Shown here piece by piece: positions 19,667 to 29,898 of a stretch of 64,000 nucleotides of DNA (positions are counted from its first letter, which is position 1; each line of letters starts with the position of its first letter). Source of the stretch: an uncultured Akkermansia sp. (GTDB taxonomy: Bacteria > Verrucomicrobiota > Verrucomicrobiia > Verrucomicrobiales > Akkermansiaceae); NCBI GenBank assembly GCA_947589345.1, contig CANQAC010000004.1, forward strand, positions 1 to 64,000, written 5' to 3'. The position numbers and the translations under genes were made by a program. The notes under the pieces were generated by a model. It ran no database searches. It had not been told where the DNA came from and saw nothing but the letters and a program-made list of their open reading frames with translations.

Positions 19667-21304
19667 TCAGCGTTGTTTAGCCGGCAAATCTTCCTTAATT
19701 TTGCGGATAATAATTTTCGCCAAATCTCGATCTCCGGCTACCAGACAAGTGCGGGCATATTCGCGCACTGCCGTGGTGTATAAGTCTTTATCGGAACTAT
19801 CCAGCTTCTTGCGCGTTCCTTCATCCATGTTCTCAATCACTTTGACGATATCGCGCAATCGGCGTTGTGGCGCTGTATCGTCTCCACGCTTCCGCTGCAA
19901 CAAAGCCAACTCCATGCTTGCCCGCAGAGCTTTGCCATCCGATAAATCCGGATAAGCCTCTTGCGCTGCACGCATGGCCTCTGCACCCCACTTGACAGCC
20001 TGCTCCTTTGCTCCATTATCGGCGTGCAAACGCGCTATCTCACGCGCAATGCGAGCGCGTTCTTCTTTGTCTGCTTTCGTCGTTTTCGGCTGCGCCTGCA
20101 TCACCGACCAGAGACGGGAAAGAGCTTTCTCGCGTTCTTTACCTTCTGTGTTGGTTGACAGATAGGTAAGTGCCGTCAGGAGCGACGCGGCGGAGGATTC
20201 GTGCTCCACGAGAAAACGGCAATCCTCCATAGCTTCAGCTTTCGCCCCACGAGCCATATTGGCTTTAGCGCGAAGTCGGGCTGTTTTGAGCTGCCAATTC
20301 AAATCCGTTTCTCCGTATCCTTCCGCAAAAGCATTAGCCAGAGTGAGCGCTTGAGCGCAGCCATCGTAATCGCCCATGCGCAGGCGCAACTCGCCAAGAA
20401 TAAGATAACACTGCGGCAGCTTGTGTTCCTTATCTGAATACTCCAGAAGAGCATCACGACAATGCAGCAACTTCCCCTCGATCTCCTTGAGCGCCGCGTG
20501 GGTAAGCGCCGGATTATCCGCAAGGGCGGTGGAGACCTCCTCGAGCATCAACCGTGAGGTGGCCAGACAAGGGGGCCATTTTGCCTGTTCCAAAATATTT
20601 CGCACCAACTGCAGTGCATGTTCTTTAACCGTACTCACATCGACGCGTAACATTTGCAAATCCGCCGCTTCAGCCGCCAATTCGGGCGTGGAAAAGCGAG
20701 CCAGCACTGCGGGTGAATCCAATCGCGAAATAGCCTTCACAGCGCCATCGCTGTTGTGCATCTTCAGGCAAGTTTCAGCCGTTCGCCGGATGGATCGCAG
20801 CAGCAGTTCCGTATTTGTCGGCTGTGAAAATGAGGCATCCTGCAACTTTTGATCCAAATGCAGTTGCAGTTCATAATTCTCATGTTGCAGTGCGGCAATG
20901 GCCAATCTCTCCAAATCCGGCAGATTTGCTAAATCCTCCACCTCGGGTAAAATCTGCACCGCCTCATCCCACAACCCCTTATCAAACAGACGACTCATCA
21001 GTATCCAGCGCACGCGTCGGCGCGTCTCGTCATCTTTGATCCAACCCAGTCGAGCCTTGCTGTTCTCAGCTAATGACAGAAGTTGCGCTTTGTCACCAGA
21101 GAGATCTGACAACAAGCGATTCAAATTCGCGTTCGCCTCAGAATTATCCGGATAGTAGATGGTCTCTCCTTCAAAAAAACGCACAATGCTCTCTCCTTTG
21201 GCCCAGATAAGCCAAAGCAACAGCGCCGTGCCTATGACAGCAATGGAGGCAACGGGAAGCGTGAAATTGCCGGATTTACGTCCGGCTCGATAACGTCGAT
21301 TCAT
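19667..21304 (-). CDS. Membrane-anchored TPR-like protein
   Basis: Start taken at MNRRYRAG; TM 'VASIAVIGTALLLWLIWAKG' followed by a helical TPR-like ectodomain. Confidence 0.7.
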   Translation of the reverse strand: MNRRYRAGRKSGNFTLPVASIAVIGTALLLWLIWAKGESIVRFFEGETIYYPDNSEANANLNRLLSDLSGDKAQLLSLAENSKARLGWIKDDETRRRVRWILMSRLFDKGLWDEAVQILPEVEDLANLPDLERLAIAALQHENYELQLHLDQKLQDASFSQPTNTELLLRSIRRTAETCLKMHNSDGAVKAISRLDSPAVLARFSTPELAAEAADLQMLRVDVSTVKEHALQLVRNILEQAKWPPCLATSRLMLEEVSTALADNPALTHAALKEIEGKLLHCRDALLEYSDKEHKLPQCYLILGELRLRMGDYDGCAQALTLANAFAEGYGETDLNWQLKTARLRAKANMARGAKAEAMEDCRFLVEHESSAASLLTALTYLSTNTEGKEREKALSRLWSVMQAQPKTTKADKEERARIAREIARLHADNGAKEQAVKWGAEAMRAAQEAYPDLSDGKALRASMELALLQRKRGDDTAPQRRLRDIVKVIENMDEGTRKKLDSSDKDLYTTAVREYARTCLVAGDRDLAKIIIRKIKEDLPAKQR

Positions 21305-21323
21305 GTCAGTGTAGTGATAGTGA

Positions 21324-22961
21324 TTATCGTTTACGTCGCTTGTGAGGTGTCTTCTTCGCGGCAGGTTTCCGGGCAGCTTTGGCAGCTCGAGCAACTACTG
21401 GTTTGGTAACGCTCTTTCCTTGAGAAGCGACCGACGGCGTGGGCCTTGTTTGCGGTGCGGCAAGGTGATTGCGACACTGCTGTATTTGCTCTTGTATCTC
21501 CTCCCGAGCTATGCGGTCCTCCTGCGGCACCATATTAAGCAGTTGCTCCAGCACCCCGACTGCTTCGGTCCAACGCTGAGCCTGAGATAATGCCGACGCC
21601 TGACCTTCCAAAGCGCTGACTCGCAGACGATGTTCCGAAGGCAAAGTAGCGGCTGCTTTGCCATACCATTCCTCAGCTGCGGCCGGATGACCCATCTGGT
21701 CCTGCGCCTGTGCATGCAACAAGTAACTACGTCCTAAACTCGTCTTATCCTCGGTATAATATTTCTCCCGCAAGTTGCAGCACTCCTGTGCCGATTGCTG
21801 CGCCTCCGCAGGCATGCCAAGCGCTAAATAACACCAGCTCATCCCCTCCAACGGGTGTACCCTCAACCCTTCCTCCGCTTCGGGTATCATATCAAGCTGC
21901 CGTTTGAAAATGGCCAAGGCATCTTCATAGTCGTGCACCAGATAGAGTGCCCAGCCACGTTTACCGGTAATTTCAGCGCGGAAAAGCGCCGATGGCGATA
22001 TCACGGGACCGGCTTCAGCCTCCACACGTTCTAACAGCGCCAAGGCGGTTTGCGCACGCCCCAGATTGAGTGCTACCGAGGCAAGATCGCGCAATGCCAA
22101 AGCGCGGTATACACGAGCCGCAGCATCCTTGCCCGTGAGCAACTTCAACCCGTCTCGAAGACAATTTACGGCGGCCTCATCATCATGCAACGCAAAGTAC
22201 GCATACCCTCGACACACCAGCAACGTGGGTGAAGACATCGGCAGTGTTGTATCACAAACGACCTTGTTGAGTACCTCCTGAGCATGGACATGCGCCCCCA
22301 AACTGCGCTCCAACTTCGCTAGAAAGACGCGCAACTCTGCCGCCAAGTCAGGCGTGCCTTGTGCCGTCATCCCGGTGAGCAACTTTTGCAAAGCATTCAT
22401 GCGCTCCTCACGGGAGCCGCCACTGCCTGCACTCAGTAAAGATGCGCGCTCTCGCACTACCCCTGCATATTCTTCCGATAAATTCAACACGCAAAAGGAT
22501 TCTTGAGCCGCATCATAGTACGCCTGCGCTTTGTCCCATTGGTCATTCTTCACCAGCGCGTGCGCTACCTGCAACATCCTGCGGGCCCACTCGGCATTCA
22601 TCTCCACTTGCGGCGGCAGCACTTCATCCACCACCCCTTCTACCTCTGCAAAAGATCCACGGTTCACCAGCTCGCGCAGTAACTGCCACAGCGTCTCGCG
22701 TTTCACTTCCTCGCTTGCACACATACCGAAGGTTTCGGCACGCTGTTGGACAGCTGTTATTAACTCTTGGTCGCTTGCATCCGTCAACCTCAGTACTTCT
22801 GCCACTCGGTCGATGGCACGGTGCGCTGTCAGCATGTGCAGCCCCATACCGAGGGCAAATCCCACCAGCACCATCAATGCCCCGATTCCATATTTCTTCA
22901 CCGCACCAGCTATCCCGTCCGGTTTATTTTCTTTGGAATTGTTGAAAAAAGGAAATTGCAT
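21324..22961 (-). CDS. Membrane-anchored TPR protein (paralog-like neighbour)
   Basis: TM 'YGIGALMVLVGFALGMGLHML' then TPR units; basic C-terminal tail RAAKAARKPAAKKTPHKRRKR. Confidence 0.75.
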   Translation of the reverse strand: MQFPFFNNSKENKPDGIAGAVKKYGIGALMVLVGFALGMGLHMLTAHRAIDRVAEVLRLTDASDQELITAVQQRAETFGMCASEEVKRETLWQLLRELVNRGSFAEVEGVVDEVLPPQVEMNAEWARRMLQVAHALVKNDQWDKAQAYYDAAQESFCVLNLSEEYAGVVRERASLLSAGSGGSREERMNALQKLLTGMTAQGTPDLAAELRVFLAKLERSLGAHVHAQEVLNKVVCDTTLPMSSPTLLVCRGYAYFALHDDEAAVNCLRDGLKLLTGKDAAARVYRALALRDLASVALNLGRAQTALALLERVEAEAGPVISPSALFRAEITGKRGWALYLVHDYEDALAIFKRQLDMIPEAEEGLRVHPLEGMSWCYLALGMPAEAQQSAQECCNLREKYYTEDKTSLGRSYLLHAQAQDQMGHPAAAEEWYGKAAATLPSEHRLRVSALEGQASALSQAQRWTEAVGVLEQLLNMVPQEDRIAREEIQEQIQQCRNHLAAPQTRPTPSVASQGKSVTKPVVARAAKAARKPAAKKTPHKRRKR

Positions 22962-23003
22962 GGAAATTGTCGGTTGGAAATGTGTCTCGGCGTTACCCCG
23001 TAA

Positions 23004-24227
23004 TCAGGCTTCTTTCTCCAGATGAAAAGCGGCGTGTACCACGCGAGCTGCCTTTTCTATATCCGATGCTTCTACCGTGGTGGATATGCGAATTTCTGAC
23101 GTGGCAATCATGCCCGTATGTATACCCGCATCCGCCAAGGCACGGAACACCGTGGCCGCTACGCCTGAATTGGAACGCATCCCCACCCCTACCACGGATA
23201 ATTTCGCCAGCCCGGCCTCAGTATCCAGCCGCGCCTCCGGCCCAAGCTGAGGCAACACCTTCTTGAGCGCCGCCTGAGCCGCGCCAAGCTCGTTCATATT
23301 CATGGTGAATGATTGACGAGCTTTGCCATCGTGAGCCGTGTTGGCCACAATCATGTCGATGTTAATCTCCGCGTCCGCCAATGCTGTGAGGATGATAGCC
23401 GTGTAAGCCACCGGGGCCGTAATGCTCGACACGGTGACTCGCGCTTGGTTACGCTCAATAGAGACGCCGCGCACGGCGAGCGACTCCATGGCTGGATTTT
23501 CTTCTTGAACGATGGTTCCGGGATTATTGTTCATAGAATTGCGTACTTCAAAAATAACTCCAAACTTTTTGGCGAGTTCCACGGAGCGCGCCTGCATCAC
23601 CTTGGAACCGCTCGATGCCATCTCCAGCATCTCCTCGTAGCTCAGCACCGTTATTTTGCGAGCGTCCTTCACCACCCGCGGATCACAGGTGTATACCCCA
23701 TCCACATCGGTGTATATTTGGCACAAATCCGCCTTAACCGCAGCGGCTAGGGCGATGGCCGATAAATCGGATCCACCTCGTCCCAAGGTGTGAATTTCTC
23801 CATCGGGAGTCATCCCTTGAAATCCGGCACACACCACGATATACCCACTCCGCAGGGCGTCAATAATACGTTGGGGGGAGATGGACTCTATGCGCCCGCG
23901 AGTATGGCTGCCATACGTACATATTCCTGCCTGCCCTCCCGTGAAACTCACCGCCTTCCCTCCCATATCCGCAATCGCCATGCACAGCAGCGCCACTGAT
24001 TGCTGTTCACCTGTCGACACGAGCATATCCATCTCACGCTCCGGCGGGTTATCCATCACTTGGCGCGCCATACCGATCAGTTTATCTGTGACGCCGCTCA
24101 TAGCCGACACCACGGCAACCACTTGATTACCGGCGCTCTGTGTTTCCATGAGACGGCGACCAACATTGCGTATGCGATCAATAGTACCCACGGATGAACC
24201 GCCATATTTTTGTACAATGAGAGCCAT
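23004..24227 (-). CDS. lysC: Aspartate kinase
   Basis: Start reset to MALIVQKYGGSSVGTIDRIRNV; 'GRGGSDLSAIALAAAVKADLCQIYTDVDGVYTCDPR' and C-terminal ACT domains. Confidence 0.95.
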   Translation of the reverse strand: MALIVQKYGGSSVGTIDRIRNVGRRLMETQSAGNQVVAVVSAMSGVTDKLIGMARQVMDNPPEREMDMLVSTGEQQSVALLCMAIADMGGKAVSFTGGQAGICTYGSHTRGRIESISPQRIIDALRSGYIVVCAGFQGMTPDGEIHTLGRGGSDLSAIALAAAVKADLCQIYTDVDGVYTCDPRVVKDARKITVLSYEEMLEMASSGSKVMQARSVELAKKFGVIFEVRNSMNNNPGTIVQEENPAMESLAVRGVSIERNQARVTVSSITAPVAYTAIILTALADAEINIDMIVANTAHDGKARQSFTMNMNELGAAQAALKKVLPQLGPEARLDTEAGLAKLSVVGVGMRSNSGVAATVFRALADAGIHTGMIATSEIRISTTVEASDIEKAARVVHAAFHLEKEA

Positions 24228-24228
24228 A

Positions 24229-25551
24229 TCAAGTTCCTTGGAATGTTTCAATGCGCAGCACCACGGGGTCTGCCACCACGGTGTCCAGCTGGCGTATCTC
24301 GTCAAGCGCTTTCTGCAGCTGCCCCCATGGGCACGCATGCAACATGAAAACCAAGTGATTCCACTCCGTTTTCCCGCCCTCATGTTCTCCATCGGCAGAT
24401 GAAGTTGCGGATATACCCACATCATGCCGCGAAAATGCCGCTGCTATAGAAGCAATCACACCATGACAGTCTTTTACTCGGAAGCGCACGTAGCAGGGAG
24501 TCACAGTTTCCTCCACCGGCAACACTTGAACTTCCTGTGTGTACGGCTGGAATCCCGTGTGGTATCCCTGCAGACGACACTCTCTCATCGCAAGCACCAC
24601 ATCGCTTACCACAGCGCTGGAGGTCGGGTTTTTTCCTGCCCCTCGTCCGTAAAAAATGGTTTCACCCACGAGGTCGCCACGCACCGCAATGGCGTTGAAA
24701 ACACCCTCCACCTTGGAGAGGAGATGCTGCTGAGGGACAAAACTCGGCTGAACGCGCAATTCAAGCGCTTTCCTTTCCTGATGATGCCGTATGACGACCA
24801 ATAGCTTGATGGTATAGCCCAACTGGCGCGCAAAAGTGAAATCCACTGGTTCCACTTGCTCGATACCGGTCACGCTGATAGTCTCCGGGCGCAAGGGGGT
24901 ACCATAAGCCAACATGGCGAGGATAAGTCCCTTATATGCGGCATCCCATCCGTTGATATCCAGTGTAGGATCCGACTCCGCATAACCTAACTGTTGCGCC
25001 TGACGTAACGCCTCGTGGTAAGGCAACGCCTCTGTCGCCATAGCGGTGAGTATGTAGTTGCTCGTGCCGTTGATGATGCCAACAATAGCGCTGACATTAT
25101 TGCAAATAAGCGAATTTTGCAAACTCCGCACAATGGGAATACCACCACCGCACGATGCCTCAAAATACAGGGGCACCCCCTTCTCTTGAGATAGCCGGAA
25201 AAGTGTATTCCCGTGTTCTGCCAACAAGGCCTTGTTGCCGGTAACCACCGGTTTCCCTTTCTCCAGTGCCGCCCGCACCAGATCATAGGCTTCCGTAATT
25301 CCACCTATCAATTCAATGATGATATCTATCTGATCGTCCTCTACGAGTTCTCGCCAATCCTCCGTCAATACCCCCGGAGCTAATTCTACGCTCCGCCGGC
25401 GCTTCTTGTCCCGCACAGCCACTCTCCTCACTTCATACGATATCTGCGCCCGCGCCTCCAGTATGTCACGATTGCGCAGCAATGCCTCATAGACTCCCGA
25501 ACCCACGGTCCCCAGCCCGGCTAGTCCAATCTGCAAATTCTCTCCCAACAT
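24229..25551 (-). CDS. hom: Homoserine dehydrogenase with C-terminal ACT domain
   Basis: Start reset to MLGENLQIGLAGLGTVGSGVYEALL; 'EASCGGGIPIVRSLQNSLICNNVSAIVGIINGTSNYILT'. Confidence 0.95.
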   Translation of the reverse strand: MLGENLQIGLAGLGTVGSGVYEALLRNRDILEARAQISYEVRRVAVRDKKRRRSVELAPGVLTEDWRELVEDDQIDIIIELIGGITEAYDLVRAALEKGKPVVTGNKALLAEHGNTLFRLSQEKGVPLYFEASCGGGIPIVRSLQNSLICNNVSAIVGIINGTSNYILTAMATEALPYHEALRQAQQLGYAESDPTLDINGWDAAYKGLILAMLAYGTPLRPETISVTGIEQVEPVDFTFARQLGYTIKLLVVIRHHQERKALELRVQPSFVPQQHLLSKVEGVFNAIAVRGDLVGETIFYGRGAGKNPTSSAVVSDVVLAMRECRLQGYHTGFQPYTQEVQVLPVEETVTPCYVRFRVKDCHGVIASIAAAFSRHDVGISATSSADGEHEGGKTEWNHLVFMLHACPWGQLQKALDEIRQLDTVVADPVVLRIETFQGT

Positions 25552-25561
25552 GCGAGCGCGG

Positions 25562-25590
25562 ATTATACGCCCTGCCTGCTCTATTTTCAA
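25562..25590 (-). promoter_or_regulatory. Sigma70-like promoter of hom, -10 box 10 nt before ATG
   Basis: TTGAAA-17-TATAAT then CCGCGCTCGC then ATG (25551). Confidence 0.65.
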
Positions 25591-25810
25591 GCCTTAACTC
25601 TTCCTCTTCTCCTATTCTTCAAAAAATCTTCTCTCTTTCCCTGCATCCACCCCTCGTCTTCAAACTCGCTTTCCTCTGCAACGAAGCGTTCAGTTACTCG
25701 AGCCAATATCTGCCAACACCTTCGGAAACGGAGTACATGACAATCTCTGCTAAGAGACGTCCTCTTGTTCAAACATCGAGAGAGTGGCAAAGGAAGAAAT
25801 CAATTTCATC

Positions 25811-25840
25811 TTGACCTCAAGTAACCTGAAGAAATAAAAT
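25811..25840 (+). promoter_or_regulatory. Sigma70-like promoter, -10 box 9 nt before ATG
   Basis: TTGACC-18-TAAAAT then ATCTTCAAT then ATG (25850). Confidence 0.55.
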
Positions 25841-25849
25841 ATCTTCAAT

Positions 25850-26701
25850 ATGGAAACTCTTACACTCAATGATGGAAATAGCATCCCGGTTATAGGATTC
25901 GGAGTCTTTATGATCCCCAACAATGGCCCTGCTTACCAAGCTGTGCGTACTGCATTGGACGTCGGCTACCGCCACATTGACACCGCAGCAGCTTATCTCA
26001 ATGAGGAAGATGTAGGAAAAGCCGTACGCGACAGCGGAGTTCCACGTGACCAAATCTTTATCACCAGCAAGCTCTGGATTTCCGACCTAAGCTATGAGGG
26101 GGCTAAGCGAGGTATCGCACGTTCCTTGCGCAAACTGGGCACCGATTACATGGACCTCTACCTCATCCACCAGCCATATGGTGATATCCCCGGTGCATGG
26201 TCCGCCATGGAGGAAGCTAAGTCCAAAGGTATCCTCCGTTCCATCGGCGTGTCCAATATGTCCCCTGCCATTTACTCGCGGTTCGTACCTCTCCTCTCCG
26301 TAAAACCGGCGGTGAACCAAGTAGAGTTCAATCCTACATTCTTGCAAAAACCCCTACGCCAAATGATGGAAAAAGACGGTGTCGTAACAGAAGCCTGGTA
26401 CCCGCTGGGACACGGCGATGCTGCTCTGCTTTCCTCCCCTGTTGTCACGCGTTTGGCTCAAAAATACGGTAAGGATGCCGGACAAATCATTATCCGATTT
26501 GAAATACAGGAAGGTGTGATTCCCCTGCCTAAATCCTCCACTCCGGCTCGCATCCAATCTAACTTGGATGTCTTTGACTTTAAACTATCCGAGGACGAGA
26601 TGACAACCCTCCGTTCTCTGGATACCGGCAAGGGAAAGCATGACCCGGATACCCCGGGATTAGGCGATACTCTTCGTAACGCTTTTATTATTGAAGATTA
26701 A
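25850..26701 (+). CDS. Aldo/keto reductase
   Basis: 'ALDVGYRHIDTAAAYLNEEDVGKAVRDSGVPRDQIFITSKLW', 'LIHQPYGD', 'VIPLPKSSTPARIQSNLDVFDF'. Confidence 0.93.
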   Translation: METLTLNDGNSIPVIGFGVFMIPNNGPAYQAVRTALDVGYRHIDTAAAYLNEEDVGKAVRDSGVPRDQIFITSKLWISDLSYEGAKRGIARSLRKLGTDYMDLYLIHQPYGDIPGAWSAMEEAKSKGILRSIGVSNMSPAIYSRFVPLLSVKPAVNQVEFNPTFLQKPLRQMMEKDGVVTEAWYPLGHGDAALLSSPVVTRLAQKYGKDAGQIIIRFEIQEGVIPLPKSSTPARIQSNLDVFDFKLSEDEMTTLRSLDTGKGKHDPDTPGLGDTLRNAFIIED

Positions 26702-26888
26702 TTAATATTGTTCTATTTGATAAAGCAAACAGTAGAATGTCCGATGGGTATGACAGCCTAGTTCTTGGACGTGATGGAAATGCTGCCCGCGGATCCGCTT
26801 TTCGTACATCGCTGACGCTTTCACAAACGTAAAAGCGCAACGGATTCCCCCGCCTAAGGATCACCATTCAATTCAGGCATCACAACTC

Positions 26889-28082
26889 TCACTGCTCGAC
26901 GCAGGTCCAGGGAAGACCGTAGCGGGTCAGTGCATCCATGAACGGATCCGGATCATTTTGTTCCATGTTGAAGACACCTGCGCCGCCCCAAATGCCGGAG
27001 AGAATCATGCGTCCGCCAATCGCGGCAGGTACTCCCGTCGTGTAAGAAATGGCTTGTGAACCAACCTCACGGAAACAAACTTCGTGGTCGCAAATGTTGT
27101 ATATGTAGACCTTTTTGTCCCTCCCCTCTTTTTTACCCTGAATGACACAACCGATACAAGTCTTACCATGGGTCGTTTTCCCTAAATCTCCAGGATTCGG
27201 CAACACCGCTTTCAGAAACTGCAGAGGGACAATCTCCATACCGTTGTAAAGCACCGGATCAATCCGCGTCATACCAACATTTTTCAGTACAGTTAAGTGA
27301 TTGATATAGTTCGGTGAAAAACTCATCCAAAACTGCGCTTTTTTAATGGTAGGGATATGCCGCACCAGCGACTCCATTTCCTCGTGATACATACGGTAAA
27401 TCTCGTAAGTACCAACGCCCTCCGGGCAAGTAAACGACTTGTGTAAGCTCATGGCCGGAGTCTCTACAAACTGCCCTTCCTCCCAATGGCGGCAGGGGGC
27501 AGAAACTTCTCGGATATTGATTTCTGGATTGAAGTTCGTGGCAAAAGCCTGACCATGGTCGCCTCCATTAACATCAATAATATCAAGATATTCAATGGAA
27601 TCAAAGTGGTGTTTAAGAGCCCATGCTGTGTAGATATTCGTGACACCTGGATCAAAACCGGAACCGAGTAAAGCGAAGAGTCCCGCCTTTTTAAAGCGCT
27701 CGTGATAAGCCCATTGCCAGCTGTATTCAAACTTCGCGACATCGCGGGGCTCGTAATTAGCCGTGTCCAAATAGTTGCACCCGGCCTCTAAGCAAGCCTC
27801 CATCAATGGTAAATCTTGGTAGGGCAGCGCCACATTGAGCAGCAAGCCCGGCTTAAGTTCGCGAAGCAGCGCCACCGTACTCGGCACGTCATCCGCATCC
27901 AGTTGGTGTGTCGTGACAGACACGCCCTCACGCGCAAGCACGTCAGCCGCAATGGCTTCACATTTGCTCAACGTCCGCGAAGCAAGGTGGATCTCCCCAT
28001 ACACATCCGTCATCTGTGCACATTTATGCGCCACCACATGCCCCACGCCGCCGGCGCCTACGATGAGTACTGATTTTTTCAT
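26889..28082 (-). CDS. Carboxynorspermidine synthase/dehydrogenase (saccharopine dehydrogenase-like)
   Basis: Rossmann 'VLIVGAGGVGHVVAHKCAQ'; 'FALLGSGFDPGVTNIYTAWALKHHFDSIEYLDIIDVNGGDHG'; a carboxynorspermidine decarboxylase lies in the same window. Confidence 0.88.
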   Translation of the reverse strand: MKKSVLIVGAGGVGHVVAHKCAQMTDVYGEIHLASRTLSKCEAIAADVLAREGVSVTTHQLDADDVPSTVALLRELKPGLLLNVALPYQDLPLMEACLEAGCNYLDTANYEPRDVAKFEYSWQWAYHERFKKAGLFALLGSGFDPGVTNIYTAWALKHHFDSIEYLDIIDVNGGDHGQAFATNFNPEINIREVSAPCRHWEEGQFVETPAMSLHKSFTCPEGVGTYEIYRMYHEEMESLVRHIPTIKKAQFWMSFSPNYINHLTVLKNVGMTRIDPVLYNGMEIVPLQFLKAVLPNPGDLGKTTHGKTCIGCVIQGKKEGRDKKVYIYNICDHEVCFREVGSQAISYTTGVPAAIGGRMILSGIWGGAGVFNMEQNDPDPFMDALTRYGLPWTCVEQ

Positions 28083-28089
28083 TATGCGC

Positions 28090-29772
28090 TTAGGCGTTGT
28101 ACATCTTCATGTAATACTCATCCGCCATGCGGTCGGATTCAAAGGCCGGTATGATATCGTGCATCGCAGTGAATACGAGACTCGTCCACGCATCCGGATT
28201 ATCGTAATACATCGGTAGCACTTTCGATTCCAGCAGGTTATAGAAGTTGTCACGATCCGAACGATCGCGTGCCTCGACAGGCAGACCAGCCTTAGCCTCC
28301 GGAATAATAAAGCAGTTTTCACCATCGCGGGCAAATTCACGCACCCAGCCATCATTGGTCGAGATGGTGATAGAGCCATTCATCGTGGCAGACATACCGG
28401 AGGTACCAGAGGCCTCACGAGTAACTACCGGGTTATTCAGCCAAATATCCGAACCATTTTTAAGGAGTCGAGAAAGTTCCAGCTCGTAACCGGTAAGCAC
28501 GGCGCAACGCGGATACTTGTTACTTAATTCGTTGAGTTTATTAAAGATGTCCACTGCTGCAAAATCTGTCGGATACGGCTTCCCTGCCCAGATCATCTGA
28601 ACCGGACGGTTGGTACGCTGTAGCATGCGCTCAAACATCACCGGGTTCTCCGTGATGAGAGCCGGCCGTTTATAGGCGGCAAAACGTCGCGCCCATACGA
28701 TGGTGAGTGTATCCTGGTCAAAGAGGTGACCTGTCTGCTCACCCACTACGCGGAAGATATCTTTTTTCAAGGCGCGTTTGCGGGCGCGAAAAGCTTTTTT
28801 ATCGCCCTCGCGGAAAGCCTCCGCCAACTCAGGGTCCTGCCAATAAGCGCTGTTCTGAGCATTGGTCACATGCGTAATGGGACAGATATCCGAGTAGCCC
28901 TGCCACATCTGGCGCGAGACTTCTCCATGCAACGCTGACACTCCATTGGCAATGTGTGAAAGACGTAAAGCTGCAAGCGTATAATTGAACGTCTGCTCAC
29001 CTGGGTCAAGCTTGAGCATGGATCGAACCTGATCAAGCGAGAGTCCGTCAAAGAAAGAGAAATTAGCCATCAAATTGATGTCCATTTTCTCGTTGCCGGC
29101 CTCTTCAGGAGTATGCGTGGTAAAGACAAAACGCCTGCGCACCTCCTCCACATTGCCGCCATTGTGGGCCAGCATATTGAAAGCAGCGCCGATGGCATGC
29201 GCCTCATTCATGTGGTAAATCTCCGGTTCTACCCCCAACTCTTCAAAGAGACGAGCGCCTCCCTGCCCCAATACAATGTACTGCGAAATGCGTGTCATGG
29301 GGTTGGAATCATAAAGACGCTGCGTAATTGAGCGACTCATGGCATCATTCTCCGGAAGATCCGTGGTGAGGAAAAACATGGGGGCGGTGCCAAAAGTTTC
29401 CGGTCGCAGGAAATAGGCTTTCACCCACACCGGTGCATCGCACACTCGGATGAGGAACTTAATATTATGATCCTCCAAAAACGTGTAGTCACGTCGACGA
29501 TACTGCACCGCCATGGAACCATCCTCGGCGCGAATCTGGTTATAATACCCATACGACCATAAAATGCCCACACCCACCAGGTTTTGGCGTAATGCTCCCG
29601 CTGAACGCATGTGTGACCCTGCCAAATAGCCGAGCCCTCCTGAGTATATCTTGAACACGTTGTCTATGGCATACTCCATGCAAAAATACGCCACTGATTT
29701 GCTATACTTCGGCTCAATCTCGTACGGATGCGCGTACTGCGCAGGCAAAAATGATTGTGTACTCATGGTCAT
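28090..29772 (-). CDS. glgP: Alpha-glucan (glycogen) phosphorylase, short GT35 form
   Basis: 'VAYFCMEYAIDNVFKIYSGGLGYLAGSHMRSAG', 'FVFTTHTPEEAGNEKMD', PLP-region 'TREASGTSGMSATMNGSITISTNDGWVREF'. Confidence 0.88.
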   Translation of the reverse strand: MTMSTQSFLPAQYAHPYEIEPKYSKSVAYFCMEYAIDNVFKIYSGGLGYLAGSHMRSAGALRQNLVGVGILWSYGYYNQIRAEDGSMAVQYRRRDYTFLEDHNIKFLIRVCDAPVWVKAYFLRPETFGTAPMFFLTTDLPENDAMSRSITQRLYDSNPMTRISQYIVLGQGGARLFEELGVEPEIYHMNEAHAIGAAFNMLAHNGGNVEEVRRRFVFTTHTPEEAGNEKMDINLMANFSFFDGLSLDQVRSMLKLDPGEQTFNYTLAALRLSHIANGVSALHGEVSRQMWQGYSDICPITHVTNAQNSAYWQDPELAEAFREGDKKAFRARKRALKKDIFRVVGEQTGHLFDQDTLTIVWARRFAAYKRPALITENPVMFERMLQRTNRPVQMIWAGKPYPTDFAAVDIFNKLNELSNKYPRCAVLTGYELELSRLLKNGSDIWLNNPVVTREASGTSGMSATMNGSITISTNDGWVREFARDGENCFIIPEAKAGLPVEARDRSDRDNFYNLLESKVLPMYYDNPDAWTSLVFTAMHDIIPAFESDRMADEYYMKMYNA

Positions 29773-29898
29773 CTCGTCATAATAAGCCCGCCTCCCTTAC
29801 AAGCGGGGTCGCGGTATTCTACACCTTCTGGCTCCATTAGAAAAGAAAAATCAGATGCATGACACCGTAAAAAATAAATGAGGCTTCTTGCCGCCTCA

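Noticed and set aside
24228-24425. 66-aa N-terminal extension of aspartate kinase
   Set aside because: It lies inside hom; canonical aspartate kinases start at MALIVQKYGGSSVG.
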